Part shown: one piece after another, positions 43,072 through 50,700 of the stretch
How the letters are laid out: each line of letters begins with the position of its first letter
Numbering within the stretch: position 1 is the stretch's first letter
Assembly (NCBI GenBank): GCA_910576125.1
Contig: CAJTHM010000004.1
Span: 186,001-250,000 of the forward strand
From: Lachnospiraceae bacterium
GTDB taxonomy: Bacteria > Bacillota > Clostridia > Lachnospirales > Lachnospiraceae
Direction: 5' to 3'
Length of the DNA stretch: 64,000 bases
Notes under the pieces: generated by a model
Seen by the model: the letters and a program-made list of their open reading frames with translations, nothing else
Database searches by the model: none
Told to the model about the DNA's origin: nothing
Translations under genes and position numbers: made by a program

Positions 43072-44301
43072 TTGAACGTCTACAAGCGAGCATTACTTTA
43101 TGTCATTAGAAAGAAAGGAAAAAGTTTGACGCTTTTTCTGTTGTTGCTTTTAATAACCGTGTCGGTCATGGTGGGAGTTTCCATCCGAGACGGAACGGCA
43201 AAGGCAGCGGAGAACCTGCGGACAACAATAGGTGCGTCCTTTACCATGAGCGGGAACATCAACAATCTGGACTTTCATGACGGCGAAGCAGGATATACCG
43301 CTGAAAAAATCCCTATTTCCCTTAAAGCAGTGGAACAGATGATAACTGTAGAGGGCATAAAGACTTACAATGCCGAACAGCACACTTCTGTCACTGCCGA
43401 GGGAATCTACTATCTTTCTGGAATGTCAAGCGGCAGTCTTTCCGCTAATACAGAAACTGCCTACCAGACGGATTTTATGAACGGAATACTGGAATTAGCG
43501 GAGGGCAGGCATATTGCGGAAGATGACAGGGACGCAGTACTTATCAGCGATAAACTGGCGGCAGAGAATCATTTACAAGTTGGCAGTGAGCTTGTTTTGG
43601 AATCTGCTTCTGGTGACAGCGGGGAGCAAACTAAGGTCTTGATTGTAGGGCTGTATTCCAGTGACGATAAGATGGAATATGATAATGACACCATTTTCAC
43701 AACCCATGATGTTTACTGGAAACTGTCTGGGCAAAAACCATTCGGATATTCTGGAAATGTAACTTTCTATGTGACTGACCCAAAGGAATTGAATCGCATT
43801 GTGGAACAGGTACAGCAGATAACGTCTATCCAGTGGGAAGATTACTTTATCCGCATAAACGAATCCGAATACAAGGCAGTCGCATATCAGATTCAGACAA
43901 TGGAACGGCTTACGGAAATACTGATTACTGTAATTGCTGGAGTTGGCTTTATCGTTGTAGCCCTTGTGCTTGCAATGAGAATAAAGAATCGGATACACGA
44001 AGCAGGGATATTCCTTTCCGTTGGCGAATCAGCTCCCCAGATTATGCTACAGCTTATTTGTGAAATCCTTATGATTGCTGTCTTGGTGTTCTTTGTATCA
44101 CCCATGTTGGGACAGTTCATTGTAGGACAAGTAGAAGCTGCCCTAAAAAATATGGGAACTGTAATTGTAATGCCAATTTCCCTAAAAACGATGGCTTTGC
44201 AATTCCTTTTAGAGACACTTATTATCGTGTTTGCAGTGGTTACGGCTGCTTTGCCAGTTGCCCGAATGAAACCAAAAGATATTTTATCAAAAATGAGCTG
44301 A
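43072..44301 (+). CDS. ABC exporter permease, FtsX-like (first)
   Basis: A 409-aa MacB/FtsX-type permease. TTG 43072 follows GAAAGGAGG; the upstream part of the frame lacks a site. It has an N-terminal helix (SLTLFLLLLLITVSVMVGVS), a long extracytoplasmic MacB-PCD-like domain (~40-270), then three C-terminal helices (LITVIAGVGFIVVALVLAMR; ICEILMIAVLVFFVSPMLGQ; FLLETLIIVFAVVTAALPVA) and the ending PKDILSKMS. With 44318 and the ATPase at 45721 it forms an exporter of the antimicrobial-peptide/lipid type; the substrate is unknown. Confidence 0.9.
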   Translation: MNVYKRALLYVIRKKGKSLTLFLLLLLITVSVMVGVSIRDGTAKAAENLRTTIGASFTMSGNINNLDFHDGEAGYTAEKIPISLKAVEQMITVEGIKTYNAEQHTSVTAEGIYYLSGMSSGSLSANTETAYQTDFMNGILELAEGRHIAEDDRDAVLISDKLAAENHLQVGSELVLESASGDSGEQTKVLIVGLYSSDDKMEYDNDTIFTTHDVYWKLSGQKPFGYSGNVTFYVTDPKELNRIVEQVQQITSIQWEDYFIRINESEYKAVAYQIQTMERLTEILITVIAGVGFIVVALVLAMRIKNRIHEAGIFLSVGESAPQIMLQLICEILMIAVLVFFVSPMLGQFIVGQVEAALKNMGTVIVMPISLKTMALQFLLETLIIVFAVVTAALPVARMKPKDILSKMS

Positions 44302-44317
44302 CAGGAGGATAAAAGCC

Positions 44318-45706
44318 ATGAGTACATTAAAGAGAGCATTTTTATATACGATGCGGAAAAAGACAAAAACCCTTATCCTGTTTTTGGTGTTGGTTACAAT
44401 ATCCACCTTTATTCTGACTGGATTATCCATATATAAAGCGGCAGACGATTCTGCCCTAAGTCTGCGCCAGTCCGTAGGCGGGAGCATTCGCCTTGAATTG
44501 GATGAAAACAACAGAAAGAACTGGCAGTATCAGCAGGCGGCAGGTGGCATGTTGGTTGATTATGTCGGTGCGCCTATTACCGATGAGGATATTCAGAAAA
44601 TTATGTCCATAGACGGAATCAAGGCATACAACGGTTTAGGGGATGGAAGCGTATTTGCAAAAGATTTCAGCTTTATATCGGGATTCAGTTTTGGGGCAGG
44701 AAGTGATTACAGCAGGCTTCCATCCGTGACCGATTCAGAGTATTTCAATTTTTTTACCCGCAAGGCGTTTCAGTTGGTGGAGGGACGGCATATTAAGGAG
44801 GGCGATGACCATGTTGTCCTTATCAGTACAGCCATTGCCGAGAAAAATGCCTTAAAACTTGGCGATACCATTACCGTGCAGTGCTGTTACGACAGGGGAA
44901 CCTATCCCGATGTATCTTTGACAATTATCGGCATCTATGCGTATGAAGCAGACAACGAATTTAATACCACCTCAACGGATAAGCGCAACCGATTGATTAT
45001 AGACCATAAGGCAATGCAGGAAATCATGCAGAGGGATGTGATACAGTATGATAACGGCGTTGATTTTTATGTGGATGACCCCAGAGAAATGGAAAGAATC
45101 GCAAGCCAGATAAAAGCCCTTGATTTAGACTGGGATTCCTTTACCCTCACAATGGATAACTCCGCATACGAAGCAGTCGCTTCTCCTTTGACCGCTATGC
45201 AGAATCTGATTGTCTGGTTGATTGTCGGATGCGTTGCGGTGAGTGTCGGCATTTTGATACTGATTCTTTCCATGTGGATAAAGCAGCGTCGGCATGAAAC
45301 TGGCATCCTGCTCTCTGTCGGAATTTCAAAAAGCAGAATTATTTTGCAGTATACAGTAGAAGTGCTAATGATAGCGATAGTTGCTTTTGGATTGTCCTTT
45401 TTTACAAGCAGCCTTATTTCACAAGGAGTGAGCGACTTGATTTTCCATCAAGTGTCTGAATCACAGTCCCTGCCCGAAATAGAACTGCCAGACGATGGCA
45501 CAGAGTACCTTGATATAACAGGACAGTATATTCCATACGACACTTCTAATGTGGAAACACTGGAATCTGTTCAAGTAGATGTCAGTCCCGACTATTTACT
45601 ATATATCTATATTTTCGGTACGTTACTGATAGCGTTTTCCGTTTCAGCGGCATCCATTTCAGTCATACAGATGAAGCCTAAAAAAATTTTATCACAGATG
45701 AGTTAA
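44318..45706 (+). CDS. ABC exporter permease, FtsX-like (second)
   Basis: A 462-aa permease paralogous to the first and ending in the same way (KPKKILSQMS). It has an N-terminal helix (TLILFLVLVTISTFILTGLS), an extracytoplasmic domain with LVEGRHIKEGDDHVVLISTA, and C-terminal helices (NLIVWLIVGCVAVSVGILIL; VEVLMIAIVAFGLSFFTSSL; YIFGTLLIAFSVSAASISVI). ACAGGAGG precedes ATG. Two non-identical permeases with one ATPase suggest a heterodimeric transporter. Confidence 0.9.
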   Translation: MSTLKRAFLYTMRKKTKTLILFLVLVTISTFILTGLSIYKAADDSALSLRQSVGGSIRLELDENNRKNWQYQQAAGGMLVDYVGAPITDEDIQKIMSIDGIKAYNGLGDGSVFAKDFSFISGFSFGAGSDYSRLPSVTDSEYFNFFTRKAFQLVEGRHIKEGDDHVVLISTAIAEKNALKLGDTITVQCCYDRGTYPDVSLTIIGIYAYEADNEFNTTSTDKRNRLIIDHKAMQEIMQRDVIQYDNGVDFYVDDPREMERIASQIKALDLDWDSFTLTMDNSAYEAVASPLTAMQNLIVWLIVGCVAVSVGILILILSMWIKQRRHETGILLSVGISKSRIILQYTVEVLMIAIVAFGLSFFTSSLISQGVSDLIFHQVSESQSLPEIELPDDGTEYLDITGQYIPYDTSNVETLESVQVDVSPDYLLYIYIFGTLLIAFSVSAASISVIQMKPKKILSQMS

Positions 45707-45720
45707 GGAGGTATTTTTCA

Positions 45721-46350
45721 ATGAGCATTATGGAAATTTGTAACATCCGCTATTCCTATGACGATAAGCGAAACGTATTAAAAAATGTAAATGCAGAATT
45801 AGAGGCAGGCAAAATGTATGCAATCCTCGGCTCATCGGGCTGCGGAAAGACCACCCTGCTCTCCCTGCTTGGAGGTCTGGACAGTCCCCAGAGCGGACAG
45901 ATTTTATACAACGGTGAGGATATTGAAAAGACTGGACTTGCGGCACACCGCAAGAATCACGTTGCATTTATCTTCCAAAGCTACAATCTGATAGACTATC
46001 TGACACCGAGAGAAAATGTGGCTCTTACCTCAAAGGTGCCGCCTATGCCCGTTTTAGAGCGTATGGGACTGACCGAGGAAGAAAGCAGACGAAACGTGCT
46101 GAAGCTCTCTGGCGGTCAGCAGCAGCGAGTGGCAATCGCCCGTGCATTGGCTTCTGATGCAAGCGTTATCCTTGCGGACGAGCCGACTGGAAATCTGGAC
46201 GAGGATACCGCAGTTGACATCACAAATATTTTGAAAGAATGCGCCCATCAGATGGGAAAATGCGTCATCATCGTAACCCACTCCAATGACCTGGCAAAAC
46301 AAGCAGATGTAATCTTTCGTTTGAAAAAAGGTGAATTGCAGCAAATATGA
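45721..46350 (+). CDS. ABC exporter ATPase
   Basis: A 209-aa nucleotide-binding subunit for the two permeases: Walker A ILGSSGCGKTTLLSLLGG (~38), Q-loop FIFQSYNLIDYLTPRENV, signature LSGGQQQRVAIARAL, Walker B VILADEPTGNLDEDT and the H-loop IVTHSND. AAGGAGG precedes ATG 45721. It is the MacB/LolD type. Its stop overlaps the start of the KTR gene, indicating co-translation. Confidence 0.95.
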   Translation: MSIMEICNIRYSYDDKRNVLKNVNAELEAGKMYAILGSSGCGKTTLLSLLGGLDSPQSGQILYNGEDIEKTGLAAHRKNHVAFIFQSYNLIDYLTPRENVALTSKVPPMPVLERMGLTEEESRRNVLKLSGGQQQRVAIARALASDASVILADEPTGNLDEDTAVDITNILKECAHQMGKCVIIVTHSNDLAKQADVIFRLKKGELQQI

Positions 46351-46517
46351 AGATTGAATGGATACGATGCCCTATCTGCGGCAGTAAAACCCGAAACAAA
46401 ATAAGAGGGGATACTGTTTTGAAGAATTATCCCCTATACTGTCCGAAGTGTAAACAAGAAGTTTTGATTGAGATAAAAGATTTACAAATGACCGTCATCA
46501 AAGAGCCAGACGCATAG
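46347..46517 (+). CDS. Cysteine-rich KTR-type protein
   Basis: A 56-aa protein whose ATG overlaps the ATPase stop (ATGA). It begins MKIEWIRCPICGSKTRNKIR, has LYCPKCKQEVLIEIKDLQMT and ends IKEPDA. Two CPxC knuckles form a zinc ribbon; the SKTR motif identifies the cysteine-rich KTR family that often follows resistance or regulatory cassettes in gut Firmicutes elements. The function is unknown. A terminator follows directly. Confidence 0.75.
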   Translation: MKIEWIRCPICGSKTRNKIRGDTVLKNYPLYCPKCKQEVLIEIKDLQMTVIKEPDA

Positions 46518-46521
46518 ACGC

Positions 46522-46567
46522 AGAGCCGATGAACAGTGGAGCAATCATTGTTCATCGGCTCTCTTAT
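46522..46567 (+). terminator. Intrinsic terminator of the exporter operon
   Basis: AGAGCCGATGAAC pairs perfectly with GTTCATCGGCTCT across a 16-nt loop, with T-rich sequence after. Confidence 0.85.
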
Positions 46568-46574
46568 TACATAG

Positions 46575-46617
46575 CGGCAAGCCCACCAAATAAAAAAAAC
46601 GGTGTTTTGGTGGGCTG
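46575..46617. terminator. Second hairpin, possible bidirectional terminator
   Basis: AGCCCACCAAA pairs with TTTGGTGGGCT; A-rich and T-rich flanks fit termination in either direction. The 46518-46978 gap holds this hairpin, the next terminator and no gene that I can support. Confidence 0.65.
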
Positions 46618-46829
46618 TATCTTTATGCCCTAATGAAAAGAACTTCCCCCCAGACCTGTTTTCGTTTGGAGGGATTTTTATTGTTTGCGAGCAGCTTTTA
46701 CCTGCATCTACATATACCATACCGAGGATGGACGGATAACCTGTTAAAAAAATCCTCGTCAACACATGGGGACTTTCTAACCTGCAAGTAGAAGTCAAAT
46801 CTCTACATAATAGAAATAAACTCTCCTTA

Positions 46830-46862
46830 AACCGTAAAGGTGTGACAGCCTTTGCGGTTTTT
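46830..46862 (+). terminator. Intrinsic terminator before the sigma-like gene
   Basis: AACCGTAAAGG pairs with CCTTTGCGGTT across a short loop, followed by a T run. Confidence 0.75.
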
Positions 46863-46978
46863 CTTATGTCGTTTTTTGCAGAAACACGCCGCAAGGCTCT
46901 TTCTGCCGTGGGATGCCGTTCCCCGCCTCTCAATCTGGATTTTAGCGATTTTCAAAATTCAGATTGGAGGTACTTACG

Positions 46979-47494
46979 GTGAAGTATGCACCAAGAAAGG
47001 TCTATATCAAGGAAAATGGCGGCTACACGGAATTGTCTTATGAGGACTTCTGCCGTCGCAGGGAAACGGATGGGGCTTATAAGGACAAGCTCTTTATCCC
47101 CGTGCAGGGCTGTCTGATTGAGACGGAACAGACCCACTATATCGAGTTCTATCGGGACAAGGAACGGTGGCGTTATCTGCAAAAGCTCGATGCAGACAAC
47201 AGCCTGCTGTCTTTAGAAGCGATTGAAAGTGCTGATGACAGTGGTAACGGCTTTGAGTTTATTGCTGATGAAGCGGTAAATGTTGCGGAAACCGTTGTCC
47301 GCAGAATGATGTTGGACAAGCTGAAATCTTCCCTCACACTGCTGTCAGAAGAAGAACGGACGCTTATACAACAGCATTTCTATGAGGGCAAATCGCAGGT
47401 TGAGTTAAGCCGTATCTATGGGATTAACCAGTCAAGCGTCAGCAGACACATTATGAAAATCCTGCAAAAGCTCAAAAAACTTTTGGAAAATTAA
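46979..47494 (+). CDS. Sigma-70-like regulator of the ICE
   Basis: A 171-aa cytoplasmic protein starting at GTG 46979 behind TTGGAGGT. The C-terminal ~60 residues are a sigma region 4 helix-turn-helix: LTLLSEEERTLIQQHFYEGK, SQVELSRIYGINQSSVSRHI and MKILQKLKKLL. The N-terminal part (KYAPRKVYIKENGGYTELSY) resembles the sigma-like ORFs of Tn916-type elements (orf7 position). It likely activates excision and transfer promoters. A strong terminator follows, then the conserved noncoding block. The second element has a gene of the same type (53320-53741) in the equivalent position. Confidence 0.82.
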   Translation: MKYAPRKVYIKENGGYTELSYEDFCRRRETDGAYKDKLFIPVQGCLIETEQTHYIEFYRDKERWRYLQKLDADNSLLSLEAIESADDSGNGFEFIADEAVNVAETVVRRMMLDKLKSSLTLLSEEERTLIQQHFYEGKSQVELSRIYGINQSSVSRHIMKILQKLKKLLEN

Positions 47495-47507
47495 ATTTTC
47501 CGTGCAT

Positions 47508-47548
47508 AGCCCCCTCATTTTTTCCTTTGGAAAAGTGAGGGGGCTTTT
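47508..47548 (+). terminator. Strong terminator behind the sigma-like gene
   Basis: AGCCCCCTCA pairs with TGAGGGGGCT, extended by TTTTTTCC/GGAAAA inside, and is followed by four T. Confidence 0.9.
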
Positions 47549-47634
47549 CTACAGGCTTCCCGCAGCTCCTTGACAACCGAATACCCATTCACCAAATACA
47601 TTCTCTTTGTGATTGTGATGAGCAAAAGCGTGTG

Positions 47635-47830
47635 CAGCGGTACGCCATGACCTGCCGAAAAAGCAGAAGCGATGAAAGGTGGTGAGCGGAAATTACCGAC
47701 TCAAAATATCGGGCAGCCCCCGATTTCGCCATGACCCGCAAAGAGGACAATGATACTCCCGTCCAGTCACAGTCCGAGCGGTAGCCAATCCGCCGCAGGC
47801 AATGAGGGCGGCTCTGTCAGACCGACAGTT
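47635..47830 (+). ncRNA. Conserved noncoding element, copy A (candidate structured RNA)
   Basis: No supported gene lies here. Blocks shared with copy B (52950-53180, minus strand) occur in the same order: CGCCATGACCT (47643-47653), GATACT..CGT.. then AGTCACAGTCCGAGCG (47765-47780), and CGCAGGCAATGAG (47794-47806). The gap between the first and second blocks is 111 nt here and 113 nt in copy B. In this copy GCGG/CCGC and CCGCC/GGCGG stems bracket the last block, a CTGTC/GACAG stem follows, and then a GGGG/CCCC-type arm. It lies between the sigma-like gene and mazF-xis-int. A folded RNA or a protein-binding cis-element is inferred. Confidence 0.6.
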
Positions 47831-47946
47831 GGGGTGCGATTCCCGTGGTGTCAGTTCGCTGCTGACCGTTTGGTGACTTCCCTTGCGTAAACACGCATCC
47901 GCATTTCGGGGTGTCGGGGACAAATAGAAATGCTCCTATCATATCA

Positions 47947-48051
47947 AGCCAGATGCAGGGCGGTCTATGGAAACAGGGCTTTGTTTTTATGCCCCGCCGA
48001 CCTTAAACGCTCCCTTGTATCTGGCTGCTACATAGGCAGGAACCCCTGCCT
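47947..48051 (+). promoter_or_regulatory. Structured leader of mazF-xis
   Basis: AGCCAGAT (47947-47954) and ATCTGGCT (48019-48026) form the closing stem of a domain containing GGGCGG/CCGCC pairing. A separate AGGCAGG/CCTGCCT hairpin (48034-48051, 4-nt loop) stands just before the GATAGGAGG ribosome site of mazF. The arrangement suggests translational or transcriptional control of the recombination genes. Confidence 0.5.
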
Positions 48052-48078
48052 AAATCCAGATAGGAGGTCAAACACATA

Positions 48079-48459
48079 ATGGAAAGGATTATCAGGCGTG
48101 GGGACATCTTCTACGCAGACCTAAATCCCATTGTCGGCTCGGAGCAGGGCGGCAGACGACCCGTACTCATCGTTTCCAACGATATAGGGAACACCCACAG
48201 CCCCACCGTCATCATTGTGCCAATCACGAGCCGAGTGCATACAAAGGCAAAGCTGCCCACACATACCGAGGTAGGCAGCTTCGAGGGGCTTGACAAGAAC
48301 TCCCTCATCCTTGCAGAGCAAATCCGCACCATAGACAAGCGGAGACTGGAGAACTACATCGGCAGGCTCCCCGAAAGCATCCTGCCAAAGCTCAACCGCT
48401 CCCTCGCCGTCAGCATAGACCTGGCGGCAAAGGCGGCGGCAACAGAACAGCAACCCTAA
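48079..48459 (+). CDS. MazF/PemK-family toxin-like protein
   Basis: A 126-aa endoribonuclease-fold protein with ATAGGAGG before ATG 48079. It has IRRGDIFYADLNPIVGSEQG, GRRPVLIVSNDIGNTHSPTV and IIVPITSRVHTKAKLPTH, the MazF core with the conserved RP and T/S catalytic residues, then LILAEQIRTIDKRRLENYIG. MazF toxins cut mRNA at short motifs and normally need MazE. No antitoxin-like ORF precedes it, and the next gene is the excisionase. Without a partner it could be a regulator, or be controlled by the upstream structured leader. Confidence 0.85.
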   Translation: MERIIRRGDIFYADLNPIVGSEQGGRRPVLIVSNDIGNTHSPTVIIVPITSRVHTKAKLPTHTEVGSFEGLDKNSLILAEQIRTIDKRRLENYIGRLPESILPKLNRSLAVSIDLAAKAAATEQQP

Positions 48460-48510
48460 GTGATGCTTGTGCCTACTCCGCACAGGCTTATTTTTTTGAC
48501 AGGAGGTTTT

Positions 48511-48714
48511 ATGAACTACGCAGAGGTTCCCATCTGGGAGAAATACACCCTCACAATCGAGGAAGCCGCAAAGTATTTCCGCATCGGGGAAAAGAAGCTC
48601 CGCCAGTTGGCGGACGAACACCCCAACGCCAACTGGCTGATTATGAACGGAAACCGTGTGCAGATTAAGCGGAAGCAGTTTGAAAAAATGATTGATTCTA
48701 TGGAAGTCATATAG
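48511..48714 (+). CDS. xis: Excisionase (Tn916/Tn1549 type)
   Basis: A 67-aa winged-helix DNA-binding protein with CAGGAGG before ATG 48511. It begins [20 protein letters not shown], then [20 protein letters not shown] and ends with basic [12 protein letters not shown]. It is a Tn916-type Xis directing the integrase toward excision by bending the element ends. It precedes int by ~80 nt. Confidence 0.92.
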   Translation: MNYAEVPIWEKYTLTIEEAAKYFRIGEKKLRQLADEHPNANWLIMNGNRVQIKRKQFEKMIDSMEVI

Positions 48715-48742
48715 TTGCAACGAGCCGAAATATCGGTATAAT
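48715..48742 (+). promoter_or_regulatory. Integrase promoter
   Basis: TTGCAA, a 16-bp spacer and TATAAT, 52 nt before the int ATG. It allows integrase to be made without xis. Confidence 0.65.
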
Positions 48743-48793
48743 AGAGGTATGTCGTATCAAGGCTCGTTCCAGAACGGAAAGGAGCTTCACACT

Positions 48794-49981
48794 ATGTCAG
48801 AAAAGAGACGTGACAATAAAGGACGGATACTAAGGACTGGAGAGAGCCAGAGAAAAGACGGGAGATACGCATACAAATATATAGACGCATTCGGCAAGCA
48901 ACAGTTTGTCTACTCATGGAAATTAGTAGCCACGGACAAGACCCCTGCGGGCAAGCGGGAGCTTCCTGCTCTGAGGGACAAGATAAAGGAAATCAGCAGG
49001 GACTTGGAGGACGGCATCGACACCATCGGCAAAAAGATGACCGTATGCCAGCTCTACGCAAAGCAGAACGGTCTTCGGAAGAACGTAAAGCACGGCACGA
49101 AAAAAGGGCGTGACTACCTCATGGGCTTATTGCAAGATGACCCTTTCGGCATGAAAAGCATTGATGCCGTGAAGCAGTCGGACGCAAAGGAATGGGCGAT
49201 ACGGATGAGCGAGAAAGGCTTCGCTTTCCAGACCATCAGCAATTTCAAACGCTCCCTCAAGGCGGCGTTCTACACCGCCATCGAGGACGACTGCATCCGC
49301 AAAAATCCATTTAACTTCGTCCTTGATACGGTCATCGAGGACGACAGGGAACGCAAGGCGGCATTAACAGCGAAGCAGGAAGAAAGCCTTTTGGCATTTA
49401 TGGAGCAGGATACGGTATATAGGAAATACCGTGACGAGGTAATCATCCTGCTCGGCACTGGACTTAGAATTTCAGAGTTCTGCGGTCTGACCACAGCTCT
49501 GGACTTCAAAAACCGCCAAATCAATGTAGACCATCAGCTTTTGCGGGATGCCGACATCGGCTACTATATCGAAACGCCAAAGACCAAGAACGGCATACGG
49601 CAGATTCCCATGAGCGAGGAAGTCTACCAAGCGTTGAAGCGTGTGCTGAAGAATCGGGGCAATGCCGCCCCATTCAGTGTAGAGGGCTATAAAAACTTCC
49701 TGTTCCTCAAAAATGACGGGATGCCCAAGGTGTCAGCGAACTACGACAGTATGCTGAAAGGGCTTGTGAAGAAGTACAACAAGCAGAACAAAGAGCAGCT
49801 TCCGAACATCACGCCCCATATCCTCAGACATACATTCTGCACACGGTTAGCAAACGCAGGCATGAACCCCAAGGCGTTGCAGTATATCATGGGACACGCC
49901 AACATCACGATGACGCTGAACTATTACGCCCATGCGACCTACGATTCCGCAAAGGCAGAAATGGAACGTCTGGCGGCATAG
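48794..49981 (+). CDS. int: Tyrosine integrase of the ICE
   Basis: A 395-aa site-specific recombinase. ATG 48794 follows GAAAGGAGC. The N-terminal arm-binding domain contains RRDNKGRILRTGESQRKDGR and YAYKYIDAFGKQQFVYSW (Tn916 Int type). The catalytic domain has Arg in GTGLRISEFCGL, HxxR in ITPHILRHTFCTRLAN, His in GHANITMTLNYY and the nucleophile Tyr in TLNYYAHATY. Length is full. It is the terminal gene of the element; the right end lies in the following 300 nt. Confidence 0.95.
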   Translation: MSEKRRDNKGRILRTGESQRKDGRYAYKYIDAFGKQQFVYSWKLVATDKTPAGKRELPALRDKIKEISRDLEDGIDTIGKKMTVCQLYAKQNGLRKNVKHGTKKGRDYLMGLLQDDPFGMKSIDAVKQSDAKEWAIRMSEKGFAFQTISNFKRSLKAAFYTAIEDDCIRKNPFNFVLDTVIEDDRERKAALTAKQEESLLAFMEQDTVYRKYRDEVIILLGTGLRISEFCGLTTALDFKNRQINVDHQLLRDADIGYYIETPKTKNGIRQIPMSEEVYQALKRVLKNRGNAAPFSVEGYKNFLFLKNDGMPKVSANYDSMLKGLVKKYNKQNKEQLPNITPHILRHTFCTRLANAGMNPKALQYIMGHANITMTLNYYAHATYDSAKAEMERLAA

Positions 49982-50025
49982 CCGAATGGGTGGTTTTACT
50001 ACCGCCGTACTACTTTTGGATTCAA

Positions 50026-50130
50026 AAATATGCCGAGAAGCACCAAGATATGCCAAGTATCTCCCGATATGACAAATGGCGAAAAAGCCTTAAAATCCAA
50101 GACTTATCGCCATTTGCCAAGATATGAAAA
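50026..50130. repeat. Right-end repeats, candidate integrase arm sites
   Basis: Four ATATG motifs in the same orientation (AAAAATATGCCGAG at ~50025, CAAGATATGCCAAG at ~50044, CGATATGACAA and CAAGATATGAAAAG at ~50119) flank an inverted repeat CAAATGGCGA (50073-50082) / TCGCCATTTG (50107-50116). Tn916-type integrases bind short direct repeats near the ends. The exact element boundary cannot be fixed from this sequence. Confidence 0.5.
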
Positions 50131-50276
50131 GATAGGTTGAAAATTTGCTTGAGGTTTGATGGAAATATTAAACAAATATTATAACGAAACAAAATGAAGC
50201 CTGCTACATTTATAGAATTGAGAGATAAAAATTCCAGTTTATAGGGGATTTCATCTTTTGGGTGAAATCCCCCTTG

Positions 50277-50414
50277 ACAAATATTCTCTTGGTTGCTGAT
50301 ACTCATACTCTCGTTGTCTTTCCCATCTTCAAGGGATAGCCTGCAATAGAGGGCAGTAAGTAATGGACTGGTAATCTTAGAATTGTTTTTCTTGGAATTG
50401 TAATTCCTGTTCAT
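50277..50414 (-). pseudogene. Large serine recombinase, N-terminal scrap
   Basis: On the minus strand ATG 50414 encodes MNRNYNSKKNNSKITSPLLT, then ALYCRLSLEDGKDNESMSIS and NQE. This is the start of a Tn4451/TnpX-type resolvase domain with the catalytic serine expected in CRLS. Similarity ends near 50277 and the frame runs on into unrelated DNA. It is not related to the intact recombinase at 50701 (which begins MEFIREDCIYARQSVDRKDS), so it is the relic of another element. Confidence 0.75.
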
Positions 50415-50606
50415 ATGACTGCTGTTTATTTGTTAAACACAGTTTTACCGATACCAATCTTACCTGCAATGTCCACCGTAAAATTCTTAGCCCTCAAAAG
50501 TCGGATTGGTATTATTCCGATACTACTGTTGATTATAGGTATGGACTTAGCCGTAGCAGTTTTCTATGGTGTGTTAATTAAAAAAAGGAGAGTAAATGTA
50601 TGCTGA
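50415..50606 (+). pseudogene. Membrane permease C-terminal scrap
   Basis: This frame encodes two hydrophobic stretches, VYLLNTVLPIPILPAMSTVK and IGIIPILLLIIGMDLAVAVF, then YGVLIKKRRVNVC. Its stop overlaps the start of the ABC ATPase fragment, the arrangement of a permease-ATPase pair. Its upstream part is missing, where it abuts the serine recombinase scrap. Confidence 0.5.
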
Positions 50607-50674
50607 AAATAAGCGGATTATCAAAAAATTTAAGAAAACATCGGTGTACAAGGGGTACAAACAAGATAAAATAG
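50600..50674 (+). pseudogene. ABC transporter ATPase, N-terminal fragment
   Basis: AAAAAAGGAG precedes ATG 50600, which encodes MLKISGLSKNLRKHRCTRGT before a stop. This is the typical N-terminus of an ABC ATPase before the Walker A box. The frame is cut where the serine-recombinase element begins. The C-terminal end of what appears to be the same gene is found at 62074. Confidence 0.65.
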
Positions 50675-50700
50675 AAATGAGGGGCGATAGAGCGGAAATG

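Noticed and set aside
47600..47830. Cobalamin riboswitch
   Set aside because: I could not place the B12 box or the GCCACTG consensus in either copy, and the downstream genes are not cobalamin related.
47765..47850. tRNA-like appearance of part of conserved element A (CCGAGCGGTAGCC like a D-arm, GGGGTGCGATTCCC like a T-arm)
   Set aside because: No acceptor stem, no credible anticodon arm, the T-loop lacks TTC, and the T-arm-like part is absent from copy B.
50022..50276. Extension of the minus-strand serine recombinase frame into the ICE right end
   Set aside because: Similarity to recombinases ends at ~50277; the rest is chance reading through repeats and a hairpin (about 50244-50272).
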